A DNA stretch of 64,000 nt from Methylibium sp. NZG (GCA_001263235.1 LGRD01000035.1:1-64000), one strand, 5' to 3'; positions 21,596 to 30,760 are shown, numbered from the stretch's first letter. A program made the numbers and translations. Notes: generated by a model from the letters alone, not told the origin.

Positions 21596-22813
21596 CTACA
21601 GCTTGACCGGCCCGCCGATCGCCTGCGTGCCCGGCGACCCGACCGCCGCCCTCGCCTGCTCCAGCCGCACGCGGTCCACGTACTGCTCGCTGCGTGCGAT
21701 CTGCTCTTTCATGATCGCGTTGTTCTGCCCCATCGCGTCGATCGCCTTGGTTCGGAAGCTGTCCATCGCGTCCATCGCCTTGAAGGTCTGATCGAACATC
21801 TCCTTGATCTTGTCGATGCCGATCATCGGGTTGGCGGCGAACTGCGCGGTCGCGTCCACATGCTGGTTGAGCTGCTTGCCGCTTTCGGTGATGAGCTTGC
21901 CGATGGTCGCGTTCACGCCCTGCAGCATCTCCATCACCTGAATCTGGTTGCCAGTGGCGCGCGCCACGGTCTGCGCCACGGCGAGTGCGCTCATGCCGGT
22001 GGTGGCCACGCGAGTGCAGCCGTTCATCATCTCGCGGCCGGTTTTCTTCAGCACATCGAGCGCGAGGTAGCCGTTCACGCACACCGCCTGCTGGGTCAGG
22101 ATGTCGGTGAGGTTCTGGCGTGCGTAGAACAGCACCTCCTGGCGCAGCGCCTGCGCGCGTTGCGGGTCGGTGGGTTCGAGCTCGGTCACCTTGGCGGCGA
22201 GCTTGGCGTCGAGCGACTCGGCGAAGTGCGCGGCGGCGGCCAACTTCTGCATCGCCTCCCACAGCTTGCCGCGCGTGGCTTCGATGTCGACGATGTCCTT
22301 CTGCACGTCATCGCGGGCGGCGTAGAGCTGGCCCATCGAGGTCTTGAGCTGCTCGCCGGCACTTTCGAACTTGCGGAAGTAAGCCTGCAGCTTGTTGCCG
22401 AACGGGATGATGCCGAGCAGCTTGTTCGGCTGCAGCAGGTCGCCCTCGTTGCCGGGGTTCAGCTCGTCGAGCTGCACGCGGATGTCGCTGATGGCCTTGT
22501 AGGCCAGGCTGTTTTCCACGCCGTTGAAGTTGCGCTGCATGAAGCGGCCCTGCATCAAGCTGGCGGCGGTGGCCGCTTCTTCCTTGCCGAGCGCAAAAGC
22601 CGAGTCGAGCTTGGCCTTGAAGGCGTCGCTGTGAACGTCTTCTTTCAGCAGCGCATTGACGAAGCGCGCGACCTGGTCGTCCACCGCGCTCCGGACCTGG
22701 GGCTTGAGCGGCACCGCGGTCCGGCTGGCCTCGGGCACCAGCGGGGTGATGACCTCGGGCGGTTCGAGCTGGAGGGTCGGGACGGTCACGGTGGTGGTGG
22801 TCTCAGTTGCCAT
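21596..22813 (-). CDS. telA: TelA/KlaA-family (toxic anion resistance) protein
   Basis: A 405-residue, almost wholly helical cytoplasmic protein. It matches the TelA/KlaA family in size and in landmarks such as IPFGNKLQAYFRKFESA, QEVLFYARQNLTDILTQQAVCVNGY and a terminal stretch rich in ATGNQ/TIGKLITESGKQLN. TelA was first linked to tellurite resistance, but chromosomal copies are thought to act in envelope or antibiotic stress, and the molecular role is unclear. The ATG at 22813 lies inside the 3' end of the XpaC gene (11-bp overlap), the usual XpaC-TelA pairing. No tellurite TerB/C/D genes are nearby. Confidence 0.9.
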   Translation of the reverse strand: MATETTTTVTVPTLQLEPPEVITPLVPEASRTAVPLKPQVRSAVDDQVARFVNALLKEDVHSDAFKAKLDSAFALGKEEAATAASLMQGRFMQRNFNGVENSLAYKAISDIRVQLDELNPGNEGDLLQPNKLLGIIPFGNKLQAYFRKFESAGEQLKTSMGQLYAARDDVQKDIVDIEATRGKLWEAMQKLAAAAHFAESLDAKLAAKVTELEPTDPQRAQALRQEVLFYARQNLTDILTQQAVCVNGYLALDVLKKTGREMMNGCTRVATTGMSALAVAQTVARATGNQIQVMEMLQGVNATIGKLITESGKQLNQHVDATAQFAANPMIGIDKIKEMFDQTFKAMDAMDSFRTKAIDAMGQNNAIMKEQIARSEQYVDRVRLEQARAAVGSPGTQAIGGPVKL

Positions 22814-23525
22814 CGCGGGCCTCCTTGGGCGGTGTGGGCGGTGAGGTCAAGGTTCTGTCGAGAGACGGCGCGCCCAGCATGGGCGCGTTGCCGAACTTGT
22901 CTTGCAGGAACTTCGAGTGAACGAGGAACGCATGCGCGTCCTGGCTCGCCAGGTCGTCGCCGAGTTGCTTGACCTTGCCTTGCAGCTCGGCCAGCGTGTC
23001 GGCAAAGGTGTCTTGCGCGGTCTTGCCGTTCTCCAGCAGGCGCGTCGAAGCGTATTGCGCGGGGATCGACAGGTAGGTCTTCAGCGCATCGGGCAGGTAC
23101 GAGATGGCGATGTGGCGGGCGTGGAAGCTCTCTTGCAGTGACAGCGAGCCTTTGCTGCGCTCCCACTGCGAGAGCAGTTTCTCCAACGCATCGCACAACT
23201 CGTTCACCTTCACCTGCAGGCTGGCGGGCAGGCGCTTCTCGGGGTTGTAGTCCACCAGCCCACGAACGCCGGTCAGCGCGCGGCTCATCGCCTCGCGCGC
23301 GTCGCCTTCGTCCTTGAACTCCAGCGCCTCCCACATCGGGCCGGCGAGTTTCGGGAAGCCAAGCCACAAGCCGCCGGCACCGAAGCCGACGACGTAGCCG
23401 AGTACCGCCACCGCCAGGCCAGAGAAGCCGACCAGGCCGAGGACTTTCAGCACGAGCACGAGCGTGGCCAGGCCCAGGCCGCACCAGTTGGCAGGGCTGA
23501 CGAGGAAGCGCAGGAGTTTGTCCAC
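22803..23525 (-). CDS. XpaC-like membrane protein paired with TelA
   Basis: A 240-residue protein with two N-terminal hydrophobic helices (about 12-34 and 36-56) and a long helical cytoplasmic part (about 65-220). This layout, and the partner telA overlapping by 11 bp, match the XpaC (5-bromo-4-chloroindolyl phosphate hydrolysis) family. The family name reflects an old screen, and no enzymatic motif is visible. It probably forms a membrane-linked complex with TelA. The C-terminal end is Pro/Thr-rich. Upstream comes the inverted-repeat region, so this pair may be transcribed separately from the binding-protein genes at 24-27 kb. Confidence 0.75.
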   Translation of the reverse strand: MDKLLRFLVSPANWCGLGLATLVLVLKVLGLVGFSGLAVAVLGYVVGFGAGGLWLGFPKLAGPMWEALEFKDEGDAREAMSRALTGVRGLVDYNPEKRLPASLQVKVNELCDALEKLLSQWERSKGSLSLQESFHARHIAISYLPDALKTYLSIPAQYASTRLLENGKTAQDTFADTLAELQGKVKQLGDDLASQDAHAFLVHSKFLQDKFGNAPMLGAPSLDRTLTSPPTPPKEARDGN

Positions 23526-24173
23526 GGATCAGGCTCTTTCGACGACGCCTGCTTCATTCTTCGATCTGATGCAGTCAGCGGGACAGCCCGCATGACCTGC
23601 ACGTCCGGACGATGCGCGGCTCGCGGCGGGCGGTACTCGGCAGGGGCTCATGCGGAGGCGGTCGCTGTGCTGCTCGGCCCGGAGGTCGCGTCGGCAAACT
23701 CACTGCGCTCCCTTCGGTCCGCTCCGTTCAAACAATGCCGACGAGTCAGTTTACGAAGCGCGCAAGCGCGCCGACCTCCGGGCCTGCGCTGCTCGCCGCC
23801 TCCGAAATCGCCTCTGCCGAGTACCGCCCGCCGCGAGCTGCAACGCTCGTTGTCCTTGGATGGAAGAGAACCAACCTTGCAGCAAAGGCGCGTCCGGGCA
23901 GGGCGGAGGGCGCCTGTTCGGCGCTGAGGAGCGGAGGGCTCGGGGCCCGCGCGCGCAGCGCGCTTCGTGAACTGACTTGTCGCCGACTGTTTGAACGGAG
24001 CGGACCGAAGGGAGCGAAGTGAGTTGGGCGACAGGGCCCCGAGACCGAGCACCGGAAGGGAGTCGGCCGTACCCGGCCGACCGCCGAAGTGAAGCCCTCC
24101 GGCCTGCCCGGACGCGCCTTTGCCGCGCCAACGGCTCAGGCACGTGCCCAAACCTCGCCGCACAAACTGCTCT
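23526..24173. repeat. Gene-free region built of nested inverted repeats
   Basis: No supportable gene lies here; the open frames are by-products of palindromes. Three inverted pairs are visible. Pair 1: about 23618-23690 with about 23768-23839. Pair 2: about 23698-23765 with about 23954-24024, close to 90% matching by eye. Pair 3: about 23883-23947 with about 24034-24122, with the outer ends best matched (AAAGGCGCGTCCGGGCAG and its complement). The result is two large hairpins whose loops carry the same core of about 65 bp in opposite orientation. It looks like two copies of a dispersed intergenic element inserted head to head between the XpaC and VWA genes. Confidence 0.75.
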
Positions 24174-25856
24174 CTACTGATACGCACGAATGTCCTTGAA
24201 CACCGAGTACAGCGGCGTCTTGCGCGCATCGAAAACCCGCCCACCCGTCGTCTTGACCAGGTCCTTCAGGTTCGCTTCGTTCGCCTCGCCGAACAGCACC
24301 ATGAAGACGGGAATCGCGCGCACGTCTTCAGGCAGTTGCGCGTACGCGGCCTTGAACTCGGCCAAGCCGCGGCCTTCGGTGTTCTCGCCGTCTGTGAACG
24401 CAACCACCGAGTACTGGTAGTCCGGCGACTTGGCGCGCTGCGCGAGCATGTGCTTCAGCGCAGCCAGCACGCTGTCGTACAGCGCGGTGCCGCCCGTCAT
24501 GTTCAGGCCGTCGGCATACGTGCGCACATCGGCCAGCACGCGCTGCTTGGCTTCTGAGTCTTCCTGCACCTGCACGCCTTTGGCCTTGGCGCGCGCGGCG
24601 GGCACCTCGAAGAACGTGAGGTTGCCGGGCCGGCTGGCAAACGGCAGCAGCCACACGCGCTCGCGGTTGGTCAGCTTGGCCAGGCGCCCGGTCAACGACG
24701 CGTCGGCGCCCGCGATGTAGTGCATCGCCTCGATCAACTGCGAGCGCCGGCCCTGGCCGGCCATGCTGCCGCTGGTGTCGAGCACGAAGGTCGATGCGAT
24801 CGGGCGGCGAAACTCGTTCAGGTAAGCGTCGATCAGCCCGTCGGCCAGCGCGCGGTCGGGCGAAAACGGCAGCTCGACCAGCATGTTGCCCTTGGGGAAC
24901 AGGTCGCCCAACGCCGCTGCCACCTCGCCGTTGATCGGCCGGCGCAATGTCTGGCGCGCGAGCCAGGTCTGCGCTTCGGCGCCTTTCAGGTAGGCCACCA
25001 CCTTCTGGTAGTCGGCGCGGCGTTCTTCGCTGAGCAGCATGAACGGGTAGTCGGCGGTGGACACGCCCTCGCGTGGGTACACGAGCGTGAGCTTCTCGCG
25101 CAGCTTGCCGCTGTTGTTCAGGCTGAGCAGCCAGCTCTCGTAGTTGATGAAGGTGTTGACTTTGGTGCCCTGCTGCTCGATGAACTTCTCCGACAAGTAG
25201 GTCGAGTTGTCGCCTGGCAGCTTGTAGCCCTTGATGAAGTTGGCGATCGCGCCGCGGTCCACATCCTCTGCGCTGAGCGCCTCGGCCTTGTTGCTGGCCG
25301 CGGCCACCACGCCCATCAGCGCCATGAAGCCCTGGTTCGAGGTGGCGGGGTTGGACAGCGCGTAGCTCAGCTTGCCATCGCGCGCGGCTTGGGTGATGAG
25401 CTTCCAGTCGACCTTGGCGGCGGTTGCCGGGTCGTCCCAGCCGAGCTGCTTGGCGACCGACGCGCTCACGCCGACAGCAATCGGGGACAGCATGATCTTG
25501 TCCTGCAGCTTGACGCGGCTCTGGCCCTGCGGGTCGCTGAGCAGGTACTTGGCGTTGGCGAACCACGCTGCGTGCGCGTCGGTCTTGCCGGTCAGCACCG
25601 CCTCCGTCGATTCCATCGTGCCGCCGAAGGTGAACTTCAGCTTGACGCCCGTGGCCTTGGCGACCATGTCTTCGAGCGGCTGCGCGTCGCGCAGGTCGCT
25701 GGTGGCGAGCACCTTGAAGACCGGCGCGTCTACGCCAGGCGCAGCAGCCGGCGCAGCGCCCGGCGTCTTGACGGTGACCGTGGGTTCACTCTTGCCGCAA
25801 GCCCACAGCAGAAACGGCAGCAGTGCCAGTGCGGCGACCTTGGGCCAGAGCTTCAT
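24174..25856 (-). CDS. Lipoprotein with substrate-binding domain fused to von Willebrand A domain
   Basis: A 560-residue exported protein. The N terminus has a signal sequence with a lipobox-like LLWAC (Cys 20), so it is probably lipid-anchored. Residues about 45-330 resemble a periplasmic type-2 solute-binding fold (FKVLATSDLRDAQP, NPATSNQGFMALMGVVAA). Residues about 355-545 are a VWA domain with an intact metal site: DTSGSM at 360-365, then TGGTALYDS and FTDGENTEGRG. It probably senses or binds a ligand or protein at the cell surface. It overlaps the upstream binding-protein gene by ATGA, so the pair is co-translated. The association with XpaC/TelA downstream suggests one envelope-stress module (inference). 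Confidence 0.87.
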   Translation of the reverse strand: MKLWPKVAALALLPFLLWACGKSEPTVTVKTPGAAPAAAPGVDAPVFKVLATSDLRDAQPLEDMVAKATGVKLKFTFGGTMESTEAVLTGKTDAHAAWFANAKYLLSDPQGQSRVKLQDKIMLSPIAVGVSASVAKQLGWDDPATAAKVDWKLITQAARDGKLSYALSNPATSNQGFMALMGVVAAASNKAEALSAEDVDRGAIANFIKGYKLPGDNSTYLSEKFIEQQGTKVNTFINYESWLLSLNNSGKLREKLTLVYPREGVSTADYPFMLLSEERRADYQKVVAYLKGAEAQTWLARQTLRRPINGEVAAALGDLFPKGNMLVELPFSPDRALADGLIDAYLNEFRRPIASTFVLDTSGSMAGQGRRSQLIEAMHYIAGADASLTGRLAKLTNRERVWLLPFASRPGNLTFFEVPAARAKAKGVQVQEDSEAKQRVLADVRTYADGLNMTGGTALYDSVLAALKHMLAQRAKSPDYQYSVVAFTDGENTEGRGLAEFKAAYAQLPEDVRAIPVFMVLFGEANEANLKDLVKTTGGRVFDARKTPLYSVFKDIRAYQ

Positions 25857-26992
25857 TGCGTCATCTCCCGGCTCACCACGTCGATCATCTGCGCCATCAC
25901 CTCGAACGACGGCGGGTCGATCACCTGCGTGATGCGTTCTTCCACCGCCAGCCCGGTGGGCTTGACCGCCTGCATGAACACGCTGCTGTCGGCAATGCGA
26001 AAGCCGTACTCCACCGCAATGCGCTGCAACTCGGCGTTGCTCGCAAACAGGTCGGCCAGCGCCTTGGCGCGTTCGCTCACCGCCACGAACACGACCTTGT
26101 TGACGATGGTCGGCTGCGGGTAGATCAACACCATGTCGGGCTGCACCTTCTTCGCCAGCGCGAACTGCACCATCTGGTACTCGTAAATGAAGGCCAGCGG
26201 CGTCTTGCCGATGCCGATGGAGACGTAGTCGTCGAAGTTGCCGTTGACGTAGTTCTCTTGGTAGCCCTGGCGCTTGAACAGCTCGGCGACCCGGGCGGCC
26301 ACGGCCTGCGCGGTGGTTCGGTCGGTCACCAAGTCGCCGTGCACCGCATGGCTCGTGAGCGCCAGATACATCGCCGCCGAGTTGCTGCGCCGCACGTCGG
26401 TGGTGCTGACCAGCACGCTGCGGCTCACGTCGTACGCAGCGGCGCCTTGCAGGTCCTTCCAGCGCTTCTTGGCGAGCATCAGCGCGGTGAGCTTGACCAT
26501 GTCCACGCCGTAGGTCTTGTCGCCCAGCGGCTTGGCCAGGCCGTTGGCGACCAGCACTTGCGCAATCGGCGCCCAGCTGGCCATCACCATCGGCGAGTGG
26601 AACGGCGACGATTGCGCGACCGCCAGATTCGCCTTGCGCGCCGCGTCGACGATCTGGTTGGCGGCCACCACGCCGGAGGGGAAGAAGAAGTCGGGCGAGC
26701 CTGCACCAGAACCGCCGCCGGCCACCACCTTGGCCGCCATGTCGCGGCTGCCCACGCGCGTCACGTTCACCGGCAGGCGCTTGTCGGCCAGGATCTTGCG
26801 CACGCGTTCGTCCTTGAAGTAAGGCTCCACGTCGAGCGCGATCAGGCCGCTCAGTGCAGTGGTCGAGGCCGCTGCGGCGGCCTCGCGTTGCTGACTCACG
26901 TCCGCCTTCTGGCCGCGCAGCGAGAAGAACAACGCCGCGCCAAAACCGACCAGCAGCGCCAGGGTGATCGCGATCTTGCTGAGTTTGGACAT
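25853..26992 (-). CDS. Membrane-anchored extracellular solute-binding-like protein
   Basis: A 379-residue protein with one N-terminal hydrophobic segment (about 8-26, IAITLALLVGFGAALFFSL) acting as an uncleaved anchor or signal. The rest resembles a type-2 periplasmic binding fold (NVTRVGSRDMAAKVVAGGGS, SPDFFFPSGVVAANQIVDAARKAN and similar), related to the binding half of the following gene. It is the first gene of a two-gene coupled unit (ATGA overlap at 25853-25856). No ABC permease or ATPase is adjacent, so transport is unlikely and a sensing or adaptor role is more plausible. Confidence 0.8.
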   Translation of the reverse strand: MSKLSKIAITLALLVGFGAALFFSLRGQKADVSQQREAAAAASTTALSGLIALDVEPYFKDERVRKILADKRLPVNVTRVGSRDMAAKVVAGGGSGAGSPDFFFPSGVVAANQIVDAARKANLAVAQSSPFHSPMVMASWAPIAQVLVANGLAKPLGDKTYGVDMVKLTALMLAKKRWKDLQGAAAYDVSRSVLVSTTDVRRSNSAAMYLALTSHAVHGDLVTDRTTAQAVAARVAELFKRQGYQENYVNGNFDDYVSIGIGKTPLAFIYEYQMVQFALAKKVQPDMVLIYPQPTIVNKVVFVAVSERAKALADLFASNAELQRIAVEYGFRIADSSVFMQAVKPTGLAVEERITQVIDPPSFEVMAQMIDVVSREMTQ

Positions 26993-27224
26993 CGAGCCCC
27001 TCTCCCCTTCCGCCCTTCGCAGACGGTGCTGCGCTCAGCGCGGATTCTGACTGCTTTCTCAGTCAGCGACGCGACGCGCCAGGACGAGCCGACGCCGCTC
27101 TCAGCGCCCCGACGCACCCGAGACGCCGATGCCGGTTTCCGAGAGCACCTGCTGCGCCAGGAGGCCCGAACGATCGACCTTCGCGCGCACGCCCTTGTCG
27201 AGGCCGCGCGGGGCCGCACGCGAG

Positions 27225-28256
27225 TCAGGTCCTGAGCTTGAGCATCATCGTGACTGCGCTGGCGATCGCTTGCTCGATCTCGAGCGAGTCGGCGAAGTCC
27301 TTGCCCTGGAGCATCGCGCCGATCCAGTTGTTGTCCTGTAGGGACTGTCGCCACGCCGCCGTCTCGGTCGTGCGGATGACGATGCGCCGCAAGTTTTCCT
27401 TCTGCGCGTCGCTGATCTGGCCCGGCGCAAACACGGCACGCCAGTTCGCCAGCTCCGTGGCGATGTTCTGCTCGGTCAGCGAGGGGATGCCGTACTGCGC
27501 CCGGCGCGACGAGACCGCCAGCGGCATCAGGGTCTTCTTGTCGATCTCGGCCTTGAACTCGCTGTAGCTCGAGATCGCGACCTGGGCCTTGCCCGCGGCC
27601 AGCAGGGCGATCGCCTCCTTGCCGCTGCTGGTCGGTTCGTACTTCAAGGCGCCGGGGTTCAACCGGAGTTGCCGCGCCATCATGCCGGCCAGCATGTGAT
27701 CCACACCGCCGAGCGAGCCGCCGGTGAACACCACGCTGGCCAGCTCGCGCTGCATCTCGGCGGCGAGGGCTCTGACGTTCCCGAAAGGCGAACTGGCGGG
27801 AACGACGAGCACCATGTAGTCGCTGGTGAGCCGCGCGATCGGTGCCACCTGGGCCAAAGTGACCTTGGGCTGGGTCAGCGCGATCGCACCCACCATGACC
27901 ATGCCGCCGATCAGCAGGGCAGCCGGGTCCTTGCTGTAGCGTTCGACGAAATCGGCCAGTCCGACGGTGCCCCCCTTGCCGCCCTTGTTCTCGTACTCGA
28001 CGCGCTGCGCCAACCCGGCCGACTGTGCCGCAGCGCCGAGCGCACGGCCAGTCTGGTCCCAACCGCCGCCGGCGCCGCCGGGAATGTAGAGGCGCAGCAG
28101 CGGCAGCGGCGTGACCGGCAGGCCCGCGGCGGCTGACGGCGAGGGTGGTATCGCAGCTGCTTGCGGCCTGGCCGCGGACTGCGCGAGTGCGGCCAGGCCC
28201 GTCGCCGGGAGCAAGGCACCGGCAGCGCCGGCATGCAGACAGGTACGTCGATCCAT
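27225..28256 (-). CDS. Bug/TctC-family solute-binding protein (orphan)
   Basis: A 343-residue tripartite tricarboxylate transporter-type receptor. The N terminus MDRRTCLHAGAAGALLPATG has a twin-arginine-like pair and a hydrophobic core, giving a probable signal peptide to about ALAQ. The Bug signature is modified (LRLYIPGGAGGGWDQTGRAL), and NKGGKGGTVGLADFV is clear. This variant, with GGGWDQT, resembles the TctC subgroup next to true TctAB transporters, but no tctA/tctB is seen. GGGAGG just before ATG 28256 fixes this start over a TTG 18 bases upstream. The ligand is unknown. Confidence 0.88.
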   Translation of the reverse strand: MDRRTCLHAGAAGALLPATGLAALAQSAARPQAAAIPPSPSAAAGLPVTPLPLLRLYIPGGAGGGWDQTGRALGAAAQSAGLAQRVEYENKGGKGGTVGLADFVERYSKDPAALLIGGMVMVGAIALTQPKVTLAQVAPIARLTSDYMVLVVPASSPFGNVRALAAEMQRELASVVFTGGSLGGVDHMLAGMMARQLRLNPGALKYEPTSSGKEAIALLAAGKAQVAISSYSEFKAEIDKKTLMPLAVSSRRAQYGIPSLTEQNIATELANWRAVFAPGQISDAQKENLRRIVIRTTETAAWRQSLQDNNWIGAMLQGKDFADSLEIEQAIASAVTMMLKLRT

Positions 28257-28358
28257 CGGCAACCTCCCGGTCAAATGAGCGCTTTCATTATCCGGAAGTG
28301 GGGGCCGCGAACCGCGGCTGGCGGGAGAGCCCCTACCCGCGCCGTATCGCGGTGCCGA

Positions 28359-29000
28359 TCAACCGCGCACGACACCGCCCCGTGCTGCAGCGGCCGCGTC
28401 CCAGGCGGGGCCGCCGAACCAGGCATCGCCACGCAGATACGCCGCGACCATGTCGAGCGAATCAAGGCCCCAGAACAGACGGCCGTCCACTTCGAGCGTG
28501 GGCACACCGAACAGGCCGAGCGCGATGGCCTCGTCGGTCGATGCCTTGAGCGCCTGCTTGACCGCCGCATCGGTCGGGTCGATGCGGGGCGCGAGTATTT
28601 GCGTCAGCGCAGCCAGCCGCCGCGGGTCGTTCGCATCGAGCCCACCACACCACACATGGCGCAGCACGCGCTCGCACGCGAGGCGGTTGGGCGCCACGCC
28701 GTCGTCGGCGCAGGCCAGTAGCAGCCGCAGCAACGCAAGGGGGTTGAAGGGGTGCTGCAGCGGCGTCTGCATGTCGATGCCTTGCTGGTGCGCGAGCCAG
28801 TGCACGTGGCGGAAGGTCCAGGCGCGCTTGGGCTCGATCTCGGCCGGCCCTTTCTGGCCCCAGGTCTTGAGCATGCCGGCAAACAGCACCGGCCGGTAGC
28901 GCACGCTGTACGACAGCCCTTCGAGCGCCCGCGGAAGGCGCTCAAACGCCAAATAGGCAAACGGCGAGATCGGGTCGAACCAAAAGGTGATCTGCTTCAC
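28359..29000 (-). CDS. 2-Hydroxychromene-2-carboxylate isomerase-like DsbA-fold protein
   Basis: A 213-residue protein of the DsbA/kappa-GST fold. It starts FWFDPISPFAYLAFERL, where the Ser replaces the thioredoxin CXXC motif as in the NahD isomerases, and ends with FGVPTLEVDGRLFWGLDSLDMV. NahD-type enzymes isomerise 2-hydroxychromene-2-carboxylate in naphthalene breakdown, but no aromatic pathway is nearby, so the actual substrate is unknown. It starts with GTG directly after the TGA of the DUF1289 gene, so the two are coupled. Confidence 0.88.
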   Translation of the reverse strand: MKQITFWFDPISPFAYLAFERLPRALEGLSYSVRYRPVLFAGMLKTWGQKGPAEIEPKRAWTFRHVHWLAHQQGIDMQTPLQHPFNPLALLRLLLACADDGVAPNRLACERVLRHVWCGGLDANDPRRLAALTQILAPRIDPTDAAVKQALKASTDEAIALGLFGVPTLEVDGRLFWGLDSLDMVAAYLRGDAWFGGPAWDAAAAARGGVVRG

Positions 29001-29276
29001 TCAGCCTCCCTCGGCACCCGGTTCGCCAGCACCCAACACACGGCGGCTCAGCTCGAACTGGAGCCGGCGCTGCGGCAGCAACTTCCACACGGCGCGCTTG
29101 GCGCGATCGTCCAGCACCGACCACTCGGCGATCTCGTCGATCGTGCGCAGGCAGCCCTCGCACCAACCGCTGTGCGCGTCCATGTGGCACACGCTGACGC
29201 AGGGGCTGGGGACGCTGGCGGGTGGTGCAGTGGTCAAGTGCGGCTCAGAGGTTGTTGGGTACACGGGCGCTCGCAT
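29001..29276 (-). CDS. DUF1289 small Cys-rich protein
   Basis: A 91-residue protein. The DUF1289 pattern is clear: PCVSVCHMDAHSGWCEGCLR, then TIDEIAEWSVLDDRAKRAVW. Four Cys could hold a metal or iron-sulfur group, as often suggested for the family. The role is unknown. Its stop abuts the GTG of the isomerase gene (TGAGTG), pointing to an operon. Confidence 0.88.
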   Translation of the reverse strand: MRAPVYPTTSEPHLTTAPPASVPSPCVSVCHMDAHSGWCEGCLRTIDEIAEWSVLDDRAKRAVWKLLPQRRLQFELSRRVLGAGEPGAEGG

Positions 29277-29336
29277 CGTCCCACAACGGGCGCGGCGCGC
29301 CGTTCGGTGGGTGGGGCCATCCCACGCCGGGCCATC

Positions 29337-29837
29337 TCAGGCTGCGACATCGCACACCGGCGCGCCCGTCAGCGCCACCAGGTCGGCCGGGCGCAGGCGG
29401 AACACGCCGTTGGGGTGGCCGGCAGCGGCCCAGATCTCGCCGAAGCGGAACAGCTCGCGGTCGATCAGCGTGACCGGCGCGGTGTTGCCCGGGTTCGCAT
29501 GCGCGAGCGGCGCCACGCCACCGATCGTGAAGCCGGTTTGCGCCTTGACGAATTCGGCATCGGCGCGGCCGATGGCGCCGGTGTGTGCGGCGACCTTCTT
29601 CTCATCCACGCGCCGGTCGCCCGAGGTGACGACGAGCACCACCGCCTCGTCGCTCTTGCGCTTGAAGATCACGCTCTTGGCGATCTGGCCGACCTGCACG
29701 CCGAGCGCGTCGGCGGCTTCCTGCGAGGTGCGCGCGGCAACGTCGAGCCACACCGGCACATGCGGATGGCCAGCCGCCGCCAGCACCTGCGAGACGCGCT
29801 GAAATCCTTCCGGCCGCGCTTCGCCAACGGTCGTCAT
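29337..29837 (-). CDS. YbaK/EbsC-family aminoacyl-tRNA deacylase-like protein
   Basis: A 166-residue protein of the YbaK/ProX editing-domain family, which hydrolyses mischarged aminoacyl-tRNAs such as Cys-tRNA(Pro). Visible landmarks are AKSVIFKRKSDEAVVLVV (with the conserved Lys), SGDRRVDEKKVAAH and FTIGGVAPLAHANP. ATG 29837 overlaps the stop of the HMG-CoA lyase gene by ATGA, so the two are translated together even though their roles are unrelated. The exact tRNA substrate cannot be told from sequence. Confidence 0.9.
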   Translation of the reverse strand: MTTVGEARPEGFQRVSQVLAAAGHPHVPVWLDVAARTSQEAADALGVQVGQIAKSVIFKRKSDEAVVLVVTSGDRRVDEKKVAAHTGAIGRADAEFVKAQTGFTIGGVAPLAHANPGNTAPVTLIDRELFRFGEIWAAAGHPNGVFRLRPADLVALTGAPVCDVAA

Positions 29838-30760
29838 GCAGCGGCCTTCTCGCGCTTGGTCAGCAGCGCCTTGCCCGCGCGCGACACCGGCGGGCGGCCG
29901 AGCACGCCGGAGATGAACGCACCAGCGTCGACCAGCGCCTCCATGTCGATGCCGGTCTCGATGCCCATGCCGTGCAGCATGAACACCACGTCTTCGGTGG
30001 CCACATTGCCCGTCGCGCCCTTGGCGTACGGGCAGCCGCCCAAGCCGGCGATGCTGGTGTCGAAGGTGTTTACGCCCAGCTCCAGGCACGCCAGGATGTT
30101 CGCCAGCGCCTGGCCATAGGTGTCGTGGAAATGGCCGCTCACTTCATTCAGTGGGAAGTGCTTCAGCGCACGTTCGAGTGCCGCCTGCGCGCGCCGCGGC
30201 GTGCCCACGCCGATGGTGTCGGCCACGCCGCAGTGGTCCACGCCGATCTGCTTCATCAGGCGCACCACGCGCTCGACGTCGTCGAGGCTGACCTCGCCCT
30301 GGTACGGGCAGCCGAGCGCGCACGACACCGCGGCGCGCACCTTGATGCCGTGCGCTTGTGCATGCGCCACCACCGGCGCGAAGCGCTCGATCGACTCCTC
30401 GATCGAGCAGTTGATGTTGCGTTGGCTGAAGGCCTCGCTCGCAGCGCCGAAGACGACGATCTCATCGGGGCGCGTTCCCGGCGCGCCCTGCAACGCTGCC
30501 TCCAGGCCCTTCATGTTCGGCGTCAGCACCGAGTAGCGCACACCGGGTCGGCGCTCGATGGCGGCCATGACGGCCGCGTTGTCGGCCATCTGCGGCACCC
30601 ACTTGGGGCTGACGAAACTGGTGACCTCGATCTCACGCAGCCCGGCAGCTTGCAGGCGGTGCACCAGCGCCACTTTGTGCGCGGTGTCCACCGGCTGCTT
30701 TTCGTTCTGCAGGCCGTCGCGCGGGCCCACGTCGACGAGGGTGACTCGGCTCGGAATCAT
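29834..30760 (-). CDS. mvaB: Hydroxymethylglutaryl-CoA lyase
   Basis: A 308-residue HMGL-like TIM-barrel enzyme that splits HMG-CoA into acetoacetate and acetyl-CoA, the last step of leucine degradation. Landmarks are VDVGPRDGLQNE near the start, EVTSFVSPKWVPQMADN, and the C-terminal catalytic loop SIAGLGGCPYAKGATGNVATEDVV with the conserved Cys. AAGGAG lies seven bases before ATG 30760. It is separated from the main liu genes by one plus-strand gene, but its biochemistry completes that pathway. YbaK is coupled downstream. Confidence 0.94.
   Translation of the reverse strand: MIPSRVTLVDVGPRDGLQNEKQPVDTAHKVALVHRLQAAGLREIEVTSFVSPKWVPQMADNAAVMAAIERRPGVRYSVLTPNMKGLEAALQGAPGTRPDEIVVFGAASEAFSQRNINCSIEESIERFAPVVAHAQAHGIKVRAAVSCALGCPYQGEVSLDDVERVVRLMKQIGVDHCGVADTIGVGTPRRAQAALERALKHFPLNEVSGHFHDTYGQALANILACLELGVNTFDTSIAGLGGCPYAKGATGNVATEDVVFMLHGMGIETGIDMEALVDAGAFISGVLGRPPVSRAGKALLTKREKAAA

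Noticed and set aside
23612-24244. Long open frames on both strands (up to about 200 codons)
   Set aside because: They run through inverted repeats, have palindrome-derived composition, no ribosome site and no recognisable domain.
26993-27224. Possible small gene between the binding protein and Bug genes
   Set aside because: Frames present are short, without ribosome sites or motifs; treated as intergenic.
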